13,547 bases of DNA from positions 1 through 13,547 of the forward strand of contig JAICLN010000063.1 of NCBI GenBank assembly GCA_025925615.1, written 5' to 3'. Both the position numbers and the translations under genes were made by a program. Position 1 is the stretch's first letter. Every line of letters begins with the position of its first letter. The DNA comes from Actinomycetospora sp. (lineage in GTDB: Bacteria; Actinomycetota; Actinomycetes; Mycobacteriales; Pseudonocardiaceae). Below are positions 1-6,196 of this stretch, piece by piece. Under the pieces are notes generated by a model. It worked only from the letters and a program-made list of their open reading frames with translations. It did no database searches and was not told where the DNA came from.

Positions 1-106
1 CGGCGTCGTCGGCCTCGCCGCCGGGCCCGAGCAGCCGCCGGGCCACGGCGAGCAGGTGCGGTCGCGCCTCGGTGAAGCGAGCGGCGAGTTCTCCGGTCGG
101 ATCCAT
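1..106 (-). CDS. ECF-type RNA polymerase sigma factor, N-terminal fragment (ECF41/SigJ-like)
   Basis: Only the first 35 codons are present; the gene runs off the left edge. The minus strand reads MDPTGELAARF, then a stretch with RPHLLAVARRLLGPGGEADD. This is the region 2.1 start of group 4 (ECF) sigma-70 factors, where an F-x-x-x-R-P-x-L-x-x-V-A-x-R-x-L-G pattern ends in E-A-x-D-A. The ATG at 106 is preceded by a good Shine-Dalgarno sequence, GGAGG, on the complement of 117-121. The RPHLLAVARRLLG style is that of SigJ/ECF41 factors, which have a SnoaL-like C-terminal extension; that part cannot be seen here. It is divergent from a carboxymuconolactone decarboxylase-family gene, the usual partner class (COE) of ECF41 factors. 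Sigma-factor identity is fairly sure; the ECF41 subgroup is inferred from context. Confidence 0.8.
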   Translation of the reverse strand, partial: MDPTGELAARFTEARPHLLAVARRLLGPGGEADDA

Positions 107-130
107 CGGTCACGTTCCTCCGTGCGTCGG

Positions 131-169
131 TGTCACCACCATGACCGACCGGCCACGCGGAACGTGACC
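131..169. promoter_or_regulatory. Candidate ECF41-like promoter elements between sigma factor and AhpD-like gene
   Basis: The known ECF41 target consensus is TGTCACA, 16 bases, then CGTC. In this divergent gap, TGTCACC lies at 131-137 on the plus strand, facing the AhpD-like gene, but no clean CGTC follows at the right distance. On the minus strand GGTCACG (complement of 163-169) is followed after exactly 16 bases by GGTC (complement of 143-146), facing the sigma factor gene. Both matches are partial and could be chance in GC-rich DNA. Confidence 0.3.
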
Positions 170-193
170 GGAGGCCCGAATCGAGGAGCGACC

Positions 194-676
194 ATGACCA
201 CCTCCAGCACCACCACCCCGCTCGAGGCCCGGATGTCGAACCCCGCCGCACTGTTGCCCGGCGTGGGCGAGGCGATCGGCGGGCTGGTCGGGGCGGCGCG
301 CTCGGGCGGGCTGCCCGAGTCCCTCCTGGCGCTGGTCCACCTGCGGGTCAGCCTGATCAACGGCTGCGCCTCCTGCGTGCACGGCGGGTCCCGGGACGCG
401 CGGGCCGCCGGCGAGTCCGACGAGCGGCTCGCGACGGTCGGGGTCTGGCGCGAGGCTCCGTGGTTCACCGACGCCGAGCGCGCGGCCCTCGACCTCGCCG
501 AGCACGTGACGCGACTGGCCGATCGCGGCGACGCCGTCCCGGACCCGGTCTGGGCGGAGGCGACGCGGCACTTCGACGAGCCCGGGCTGGCCGCGCTGCT
601 GCTGTGGATCGCGACGTCCAACCTGTTCAACCGGTTGAACGTCCCGACGCGCCAGGTCGCCGGGACCGGGTGGTGA
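194..676 (+). CDS. Carboxymuconolactone decarboxylase/AhpD-family protein
   Basis: A 160-residue protein of the CMD/AhpD fold, a family of thiol-dependent peroxidase-like or decarboxylase proteins. The signature is RVSLINGCASCVHGGSRDA at about residues 51-69, with the redox pair Cys58-x-x-Cys61. In typical AhpD-like proteins the active-site His sits four residues after the second Cys. Here the only nearby His (63) is two residues after it, so the catalytic arrangement differs. A C-terminal helix with NLFNRLNV fits the family. I chose the ATG at 194 because GAGGAG (183-188) precedes it and because the open frame upstream to 56 overlaps the divergent sigma gene. It is divergent from the ECF sigma factor, which probably controls it. 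Its stop lies only 3 bases from the stop of the convergent HxlR gene. The substrate is not known. Confidence 0.87.
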   Translation: MTTSSTTTPLEARMSNPAALLPGVGEAIGGLVGAARSGGLPESLLALVHLRVSLINGCASCVHGGSRDARAAGESDERLATVGVWREAPWFTDAERAALDLAEHVTRLADRGDAVPDPVWAEATRHFDEPGLAALLLWIATSNLFNRLNVPTRQVAGTGW

Positions 677-679
677 CAT

Positions 680-1195
680 TCAGGGCAGGGGCGTGAGCAT
701 CCGGTGCGGCACGCGGAGCGAGCGGCTGACCGGGTCGTCGCGATGCGGCACGTCCGGCCCGCCCTCCGGGCGCACCAGGAGGTCGGCCGGGCCGGGCACT
801 CCACCGCAGCCGGGGCAGCGCCCGTCGGTGGTGGTGTCCGGCTCGCCGCCGGCCGGGCAGTCCGCGTGGGCGAAGCGGCGCACCGTCCCGCCGGTGGCCT
901 GCTGGCCGGACTCGCCCCAGGCGGCGAGCGCCCGCAGCGCGGGCCACAGCGCCGTCGCCGCCTCGCTCACCCGGTAGCCCGCCGCGTCACGCTCGAGGAT
1001 CCCGGCCTCGACCAACCGGGCGAGCCGGTCGGAGAGCACGGCGCGCGGGACGTCGAGGTGGGCGACGAGGTCGGCGAAGCGGTGGACGCCGAGGAAGCAG
1101 TCGCGCAGGACGAGCAGCGTCCACCGGTCGCCCACCACCTCGAGGGCGCGGGCGATCGAGCAGTCCTGGAGGGGATAGCCCTGGCCGAGCGGCAT
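680..1195 (-). CDS. HxlR-family transcriptional regulator with C-terminal Cys-rich tail
   Basis: A 171-residue winged-helix DNA-binding protein. The HxlR hallmark is at residues 9-40: Cys12, then SIARALEVVGDRWTLLVLRD, then HRFADL. The recognition helix lies around VPRAVLSDRLARLVEAGIL (49-67). Cys12 is the position used for thiol sensing in YodB/HxlR-type regulators. Residues 110-130 hold His110-x-x-Cys113 and Cys127-x-x-Cys130, which could form a small zinc knuckle; this is inference. I prefer the internal ATG at 1195 over the one at 1225, because TACCCT (complement of 1203-1208) looks like a -10 box 7 bases before it, giving a leaderless mRNA. It is divergent from the MFS exporter gene, which it most likely represses, along with itself. 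The effector is unknown. Confidence 0.9.
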   Translation of the reverse strand: MPLGQGYPLQDCSIARALEVVGDRWTLLVLRDCFLGVHRFADLVAHLDVPRAVLSDRLARLVEAGILERDAAGYRVSEAATALWPALRALAAWGESGQQATGGTVRRFAHADCPAGGEPDTTTDGRCPGCGGVPGPADLLVRPEGGPDVPHRDDPVSRSLRVPHRMLTPLP

Positions 1196-1202
1196 GGCGA
1201 CC

Positions 1203-1258
1203 AGGGTACCGCGCGACAGGTTCAATGACCGAACCAGGCGTGCTAGCGTCTCGGACCG
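1203..1258. promoter_or_regulatory. Divergent leaderless promoters with palindromic operator between hxlR-type and MFS genes
   Basis: A palindrome GGTTC-N7-GAACC occupies 1219-1235. On its right, TAGCGT (1244-1249) fits an actinobacterial TANNNT -10 box and ends 8 bases before GTG at 1258. On its left, TACCCT (complement of 1203-1208) ends 7 bases before ATG at 1195 on the minus strand. Both transcripts would start at or next to the start codon. The palindrome would lie over the -35 areas of both promoters, a good place for HxlR repression of both genes. The bases are seen directly; the function is inferred. Confidence 0.5.
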
Positions 1259-2721
1259 TGCGGTCCAGTTCCGGCGCGACGGTCGCGGTCGCCTCCGCGG
1301 CGACGTTCCTCGCCCTCATCGCCTTCACCACTCCGCTCGCGACGCTGCCCGCCACGGCGGCCGCGCTGGGCACCGGGCCCGAGGGGCAGGCGTGGATCCT
1401 CAGCTCGATGAGCATCGGGCTCGGGGTCGCGCTCCTGTCCAGCGGCGCCGTCGCCGACGACCTGGGACGGCGGCGGGCCCTCGTGCTCGGCAGCGTGGTG
1501 CTGGCGGTCTCGTCGGTGGTGTGCGCGCTGTCCCCGACGACGGCGGTGCTCGTCGCGGGACGCATCGGCGCGGGCGTCGGCGGGGCCGCGCTGATCGCGG
1601 CCGGCCTCGGACTGATCGGGCACACGTTCCCGGCGGGGACCCCCGAGGCGCGCCGGACCAGCGGCGCCTGGGGCGCGGCCCTCGGCGCCGGCATCGCGAT
1701 CGGCCCGCTGCTCGCGACCGGGGCGCAGGAACTGGCGGGCTGGGCCGCGTCGTACTGGCTCGAGGCGCTGCTCGCGGTGGTCCTCGGCGTCGTCGCCCGC
1801 GTCGCGCTCGACGAGTCGCGGGCCGAGCGGTCCCGTCCGGTCGACATCCCCGGGGTGCTGCTGCTGACCGCCGGGGTCGGCGTGCTGCTCACCGGGCTCG
1901 TCGAGGCCCGGACCGGGCCGACCCGCCCGCTGGTGATCGCCCTGGTGCTCGGCGGGCTCGTGCTGCTCGCGGTCTGGCTGTGGGTGGAGCACCAGCGGCC
2001 GGCGCCGATGATCGACCCGGAGCTCTTCCGGTCCCCGCCGTTCCTCGCCGCGACACTGGCGGCGCTCGCGACCGGGGCGGGGATCATCGCCACGACGTCG
2101 TTCCTGCTCACGGTGATGTCCCGGGGCCTCGGCGCGTCGGCGGTGCTCGGCGCGGTGGTGCTGCTCGCCTGGTCCGCGACGGGCGTGGTCACCTCGCTGC
2201 TCGCGCGACGGCTCCCGGCGTCGTGGAGCGGTCGGATCCAGCTGGCCGTCGGCCTCGTCGTCGTCGCCGTCGGGCAGCTGATGCTGCTGGGGGCGACGCC
2301 GGAGTCCTCGCCGTGGCGCTACGTGCCCGGACTGCTCGTCGCCGGCATCACGAGCGGCGTGGTCAACTCCGCCCTGGGCCGCGAGGCGGTCGCGAGCGTG
2401 CCAGCGGGGCGGGCGGCGATGGGCAGCGGCGCGAACAACACCGCCCGCTACGTCGGGTCGGCCATCGGAACGACCGTCGTCGCGATCGTCGCCACCCGGC
2501 CCGGCCTCCCCGCGGGTCCGGCGGGCCTGCTGCAGGGGTTCGACACGGCCGTCGTCGTCGCCACCGTCTTCTCCCTGCTGGGCGCGGTCGCGGTCTTCGC
2601 GTGCCGCCCGCGGCGCCGTCCGTCGAGAGAGGGCGGACCGGCGCCGGAGCAGGCAGACTCGGGGGATGGACAAGGCAGCGCTCGCCGAGACCCAGGGCCC
2701 CCTCAAGCAGCAGTACCGTGA
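1258..2721 (+). CDS. MFS drug-exporter family transporter (DHA2/EmrB-QacA type)
   Basis: A 487-residue integral membrane protein built of repeated Ala/Leu/Val/Gly-rich helices, with the length and layout of 14-helix DHA2 exporters. Motif A appears as GAVADDLGRRRALVLGS between helices 2 and 3. A motif C-like G-x-x-x-G-P-x-x-x-G stretch, GAGIAIGPLLATGA, lies in helix 5. The mid-protein segment VEHQRPAPMIDPELF is typical of the loop after the two extra central helices. It would use the proton gradient to export toxic compounds; the substrate cannot be told. The GTG at 1258 is chosen for its leaderless promoter; an in-frame ATG at 1225 would add 11 residues. The last ~35 residues are a polar, Arg/Pro/Gly-rich tail, and the final 56 bases overlap the OsmC gene. 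It is probably controlled by the divergent HxlR regulator. Confidence 0.88.
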   Translation: MRSSSGATVAVASAATFLALIAFTTPLATLPATAAALGTGPEGQAWILSSMSIGLGVALLSSGAVADDLGRRRALVLGSVVLAVSSVVCALSPTTAVLVAGRIGAGVGGAALIAAGLGLIGHTFPAGTPEARRTSGAWGAALGAGIAIGPLLATGAQELAGWAASYWLEALLAVVLGVVARVALDESRAERSRPVDIPGVLLLTAGVGVLLTGLVEARTGPTRPLVIALVLGGLVLLAVWLWVEHQRPAPMIDPELFRSPPFLAATLAALATGAGIIATTSFLLTVMSRGLGASAVLGAVVLLAWSATGVVTSLLARRLPASWSGRIQLAVGLVVVAVGQLMLLGATPESSPWRYVPGLLVAGITSGVVNSALGREAVASVPAGRAAMGSGANNTARYVGSAIGTTVVAIVATRPGLPAGPAGLLQGFDTAVVVATVFSLLGAVAVFACRPRRRPSREGGPAPEQADSGDGQGSARRDPGPPQAAVP

Positions 2722-3193
2722 CGACCCCGAGTCGGCCACCGTCGTCCTCAAGGCCGACGGCGACCTCGACGGGTCGGGCATCGCGTGCCGCGTGCAGACC
2801 GCGCAGGCGATGGTCGAGGCCGGCCTGCACCCCGCGACCGGCGGCTCCGGTGAGCTGCTCTGCTCCGGGGACATGCTGCTCGAGGCGCTCGTCGCCTGCT
2901 CCGGGGTGACGCTGCGCGCGGTCGCCACCTCGATGGGCGTCGAGGTCCGCGGCGGCACGATCCACGCCGAGGGTGACCTCGACTTCCGCGGCACCCTCGG
3001 CGTCGTGAAGGACGCCCCGGTGGGCTTCAAGGACATCCGGCTCTCGTTCGACCTCGACACCGACGCCGACGACGACACCCTCGCGACCCTGCACAAGCTC
3101 ACCGAGCGGTACTGCGTCGTCTACCAGACGCTGGTGAGCTCGCCGCAGGTCTCGCTGGAGCTGGGCAAGCAGGAGGCGGCGGCCCAGGCCTGA
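2666..3193 (+). CDS. OsmC-family peroxiredoxin-like protein
   Basis: A 175-residue OsmC/Ohr-fold protein, predicted to reduce organic or fatty-acid hydroperoxides in the cytoplasm. The two family cysteines are both present: Cys78 in LLEALVACSGVTLRAVA (first Cys at the start of the central helix) and Cys150 in LTERYCVVYQTL. The HAEGDLDFRG strand near residue 100 fits the fold. The ATG at 2666 has GGGGG just before it, and CAGACT (2654-2659) could be a -10 box for a nearly leaderless mRNA. The gene starts 56 bases before the end of the MFS gene in another frame, so co-transcription with the exporter is also possible. A perfect stem-loop follows 25 bases after the stop. Confidence 0.87.
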   Translation: MDKAALAETQGPLKQQYRDDPESATVVLKADGDLDGSGIACRVQTAQAMVEAGLHPATGGSGELLCSGDMLLEALVACSGVTLRAVATSMGVEVRGGTIHAEGDLDFRGTLGVVKDAPVGFKDIRLSFDLDTDADDDTLATLHKLTERYCVVYQTLVSSPQVSLELGKQEAAAQA

Positions 3194-3218
3194 CGTCCGG
3201 TGGCTGGCGCCCGGGAGG

Positions 3219-3266
3219 ACGAACGGGCCGTTGGTCACCATCAACGGTGACCAACGGCCCGTTCGT
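3219..3266. terminator. Perfect 21-bp stem-loop between convergent genes
   Basis: The left arm at 3219-3239 and the right arm at 3246-3266 are exact reverse complements, with a 6-base loop (ATCAAC). It lies between the stop of the OsmC gene (3193) and the stop of the convergent globin-reductase gene (3285), so it can serve both strands. There is no T-tract, as is common for actinobacterial terminators. Confidence 0.85.
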
Positions 3267-3284
3267 GCCCGGGGGAGGGGACCG

Positions 3285-5054
3285 TCAGTCGGTGTGCTGC
3301 GGGTCGTAGTGGATCTGCATGAACGGCGTGCCGGCGTCGAGCATCGCCGACACGGTGGAGCGCACCATCGCGGGTGAGCCCGAGACGACGACCTCGCGGT
3401 CGGCCCAGGCGCCGTAGCGGGCCACGACCTCGGCGAGGGTGCCGGTCTCCGCGCCGTAGCGGCTCCCGTCCTCCTCGACGACCGGCACCACGGTCAGCCA
3501 TGGGTGGTCCTGGGCCATCCGGCGCAGCGTGTCGATGTCGTAGAGCGAGTCCCAGGTGCGTCCGCCGACGAAGAGGGCCACCTTGCGGTCCGTCCCGTCG
3601 ATCATGATCTGCTCGATCAGCGCCCGGGCCGGGGCGAGCCCGGTGCCGCCGACGACCATCAGCAGGTCCCCCCGCGAGCGCGGGTCGAGGGTCATCTGGC
3701 CCATCGGCGGGCCGATCCGCCACACCTCGCCGACGCTGGCATGCGAGACCATCGCCCGGCTCACCCAGCCGCCCGGGACGGTGTGGACGTGGAACTCCAG
3801 CACGCAGTCCGAGCCGGGCGCGTTCGCGGGCGACAGCGTGCGCCACATCCGCGGGCGCTGCGGGACCTCGACGGAGACGTACTGGCCCGCGGCGTAGGGC
3901 ACCGGCTGGCTGGTCTGGACCCGGATGACGGCGAGGTCGGGTGACACCTTGCGGTGCTCCACGACGCGCGCCATCCACACGGCCGGTCCGCGCTCGGCCT
4001 CGGCGGCCTCGCTCATCACGCCGGAGAGCACGCGGTACGCGCGGAACCAGGCCTGCTCGATCTCCGGGGTCCAGCGCGGGCCGGACATCTCCTTGATGGC
4101 GCCGACGAGGGCCTCGCCCACCTTCTCGTAGTGCGCGGCGACGACCCCGAACTTCCGGTGGTCACGCCCGAGCTGGCGCAGGAACACCCCCAGCTCGTCC
4201 GGGCGGTCGGCCATCTGGAGGAAGTGGATGAGCGCCCGCATCAGGCGGCTGCGCTGCAACTGCATCGTCGCCGGGAACAGGTCCCGGGTCTCGGGCGCGA
4301 TCCGGAAGAGCAGGCCGTAGAAGAGCTGGCTCAGCTCGTCGGTGCGGGGGGCGATCTCGGCGAAGCTCGCGCGGATGTGGGCGACCATCTCCGAGGCCTC
4401 GTCGGACACCCCGGACGGCGTCGGGACGGAGAGTCGGTCCGGGGGGGCGTACCGCTGTTCGGGCGGCGGCACGAACTCCGGCTCCGACAGCGGCGCGTAC
4501 CGCGGTTCGGGCGACCGCGGTTCCGGCGGCGAGGCGGGGAGCGGGTCGTGCAGCGGGTCCGACGTCGGGGAGGACAGCGAGTCCCACGACGGGGTGGACA
4601 GCTCCGCCGGCCAGGAGCCGAACGGCGACGAGGCGGTCGACGCCCGGACCGGCTCCTCGGTTGGGTGGTACCGGGGCGTCCCCGACTCGTCGTCCTCGTC
4701 GGGCCGGGCGTGCCGACCCCGTCCCGAGGGGATCGGCGGTCCCGAGGGGAACGAGGTGTCCGACCCCGTCCGCGCGCCGTCGTCGCGCCGGTCGTCGGCG
4801 ATGTCGAACACCTCGTCGGGGCCGTAGCCCCCGGACAGCGCCCGCCACGAGGCCGCGGGGTCGGACCCCTCGGCGCCGACGCCGAAGGCGTTGGGTCCCG
4901 TGACCGGGTTCCGCCAGAGGCTCCCGGTGTCCTGACGGGGGGCGCGTCCGCCGGGGAGGGGCCACCCGTGGTCGTCGCCCGGAGGACCCGCGGCGCCGTG
5001 GTGGCCCGCGTCGGGACCGTTCCTCGCTGCGGACACGTCCTCCTCGACTCCCAT
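3285..5054 (-). CDS. Flavohemoglobin-like globin/FAD/NAD(P)-reductase fusion with disordered N-terminal extension
   Basis: A 589-residue protein. Residues 1-215 are Pro/Ser/Asp/Arg-rich, without predicted fold, and include repeats of the type PEPRYAP/PEQRYAP (183-204). Residues ~218-353 are a globin domain: B10 Tyr246 (QLFYGLLF), Gln265/Gln267 near E7, proximal His299 (LGRDHRKF) and Tyr309 ten residues later, as in flavohemoglobins. Residues ~360-460 form a ferredoxin-reductase FAD domain and ~465-585 an NAD(P) domain with GGTGLAPARALI. A nitric oxide dioxygenase or related heme reductase role is likely. Two oddities: the flavin motif R-x-Y-S reads RTLS (405-408), so the flavin-stacking Tyr is Leu, and the usual CGP near the C-terminus is SGSP (558-561). 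I chose the ATG at 5054. A GTG at 5255 would add 67 Arg-rich residues of poor coding character, though it overlaps the upstream stop as GTGA. Confidence 0.85.
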   Translation of the reverse strand: MGVEEDVSAARNGPDAGHHGAAGPPGDDHGWPLPGGRAPRQDTGSLWRNPVTGPNAFGVGAEGSDPAASWRALSGGYGPDEVFDIADDRRDDGARTGSDTSFPSGPPIPSGRGRHARPDEDDESGTPRYHPTEEPVRASTASSPFGSWPAELSTPSWDSLSSPTSDPLHDPLPASPPEPRSPEPRYAPLSEPEFVPPPEQRYAPPDRLSVPTPSGVSDEASEMVAHIRASFAEIAPRTDELSQLFYGLLFRIAPETRDLFPATMQLQRSRLMRALIHFLQMADRPDELGVFLRQLGRDHRKFGVVAAHYEKVGEALVGAIKEMSGPRWTPEIEQAWFRAYRVLSGVMSEAAEAERGPAVWMARVVEHRKVSPDLAVIRVQTSQPVPYAAGQYVSVEVPQRPRMWRTLSPANAPGSDCVLEFHVHTVPGGWVSRAMVSHASVGEVWRIGPPMGQMTLDPRSRGDLLMVVGGTGLAPARALIEQIMIDGTDRKVALFVGGRTWDSLYDIDTLRRMAQDHPWLTVVPVVEEDGSRYGAETGTLAEVVARYGAWADREVVVSGSPAMVRSTVSAMLDAGTPFMQIHYDPQHTD

Positions 5055-5251
5055 CCCACGTTGACTCGTGCGACCCCGGGCAAGGGCCACGCCCGGTGGG
5101 CACCGGCGCGCCACGCTACTCCGCGTCTCCGCCCGGACGTCGGCCGTGTCCGGACGTGCGGTCAGCGTACGGGCTCGACCGGTGAGCGGTGGGGTGGGAC
5201 GACCTGATCGGGTCGCGGACGACGGTGGGTGATCATCGGGCGGTGCGCCCG

Positions 5252-5992
5252 TCACTCCTCGGGGGAACCCCCGGTCCGCTGCGCAGCGCTCGTGGTGGGG
5301 GCTGAGCCCGGGGTCGCCGCCTTCGCCGGGCCGTCCTGACCCGAGCCGGTCGTCGGGACCAGCGACGAGCGCTGCGCCACGGGCCGCGGGGTCGCCGAGG
5401 CGGTGCGCGCGGCGTTCGGACGGGTCGACGTGGAGCGGGGTGTGGCGGAGCGCGCCGTCGTCGGGGTCGGGCGCGAGGAGGTGGTGCGGGGCCGGGTCGA
5501 GGTGGGGGCCGGACGCCCGCTCGACGGGCGCGGACCCCGCGTCGTCGAGGTGGGCTGGCCGCCCGACGGGCGTCCGGGTGGGGGTGCGGCCACGGCGTCA
5601 CCGGACGAGTCGTGGTCGCCGGTCCGGATCAGGTCCGCGCCGGCGACGGCCGGGTCGACGGGGCCGGCGCCGCCGGCGGCACCGCCGGCACCGTCCGTCG
5701 TCGTCGTGGGCAGCGTCGAGGCCGGGTCCGCGAGGGCGGGAGCGGGGCTGGCGGGCAGGATTCCCTCGGCGCCGGTGGGCGTCAGACCGAGGGCCAGGCC
5801 GACCCCGCCGATGCTGAGCGCACCGAAGGCGGCGACGGCGGCGGGCACGGCGGTGGCGCGCCGCGTGCGGCTGCGGGCGGCGCGCGGGGCGGCCTCGTCG
5901 AGCAGCGCGGCCATCTCGTCCGCGCGCCGGCGCATCTCACCTGGGCGCCGACGGCCGTCCCCACCGCGACGGTCCCGTCCGGCTCGGCTCAC
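5252..5992 (-). CDS. Hypothetical single-pass membrane protein with Thr/Pro/Arg-rich outer segment
   Basis: I do not recognise a family. The 246-residue product starts at GTG 5992, preceded by GGGAGG (complement of 6000-6005) at 7 bases. Residues 1-45 are strongly basic with a short helix-like segment, EMRRRADEMAALLDEAAP. Residues ~47-71 form one hydrophobic segment (ATAVPAAVAAFGALSIGGVG and on), and no cleavage site is obvious. The rest is low-complexity Ala/Pro/Thr/Ser/Arg sequence, without Cys, likely outside the membrane and perhaps glycosylated. The layout (short cytoplasmic N-terminus, one TM, Pro/Thr-rich outside) recalls membrane-bound anti-sigma factors, but I see no anti-sigma motif, so this is not claimed. 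It lies 197 bases upstream of the globin-reductase start on the same strand. Confidence 0.6.
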   Translation of the reverse strand: MSRAGRDRRGGDGRRRPGEMRRRADEMAALLDEAAPRAARSRTRRATAVPAAVAAFGALSIGGVGLALGLTPTGAEGILPASPAPALADPASTLPTTTTDGAGGAAGGAGPVDPAVAGADLIRTGDHDSSGDAVAAPPPGRPSGGQPTSTTRGPRPSSGRPAPTSTRPRTTSSRPTPTTARSATPRSTSTRPNAARTASATPRPVAQRSSLVPTTGSGQDGPAKAATPGSAPTTSAAQRTGGSPEE

Positions 5993-6132
5993 GCGTCGTC
6001 CTCCCACCGTCGTCTCGTCACGCAGGGTTCACGCGACGACTACTCCCGGTCGCCGAGTCAGGGTGCCAGACGCGGCGCGTCGAGGTCATCCGGGTCCGGG
6101 TGATGTGGCCCCGGACGAGTGACGGTGCGTGA

Positions 6133-6171
6133 GGACCGTCCGGTCCCGGAGGGACGACGGGCGACCCCGTC
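6133..6171 (-). terminator. Candidate terminator: two short hairpins after the methyltransferase gene
   Basis: Two GC-rich hairpins lie side by side: GGACC-N4-GGTCC at 6133-6146 (approximate stem) and GACGGG-CGAC-CCCGTC at 6156-6171. They lie 25-65 bases past the methyltransferase stop (6197) on the minus strand, where the mno transcript should end. Stems of 5-6 bp are weak evidence in this base composition. Confidence 0.3.
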
Positions 6172-6196
6172 CGGGGCGCGCGGTGACCCGACCGGA

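Noticed and set aside
1194..2909. Long plus-strand frame overlapping the MFS and OsmC genes
   Set aside because: Arg/Gly/Pro-rich translation without motifs, whereas the overlapping frames carry clear MFS and OsmC signatures.
5227..5241. TGATCATCGGG near 5230 as a third copy of the hairpin repeat
   Set aside because: Only about 11 bases match, and no inverted partner arm lies nearby.
5055..5255. Extension of the globin-reductase protein to GTG 5255
   Set aside because: The extra 67 residues are Arg/Thr/Pro-rich with non-coding character and the ribosome site would be too close. It is kept only as an alternative because of the GTGA overlap.
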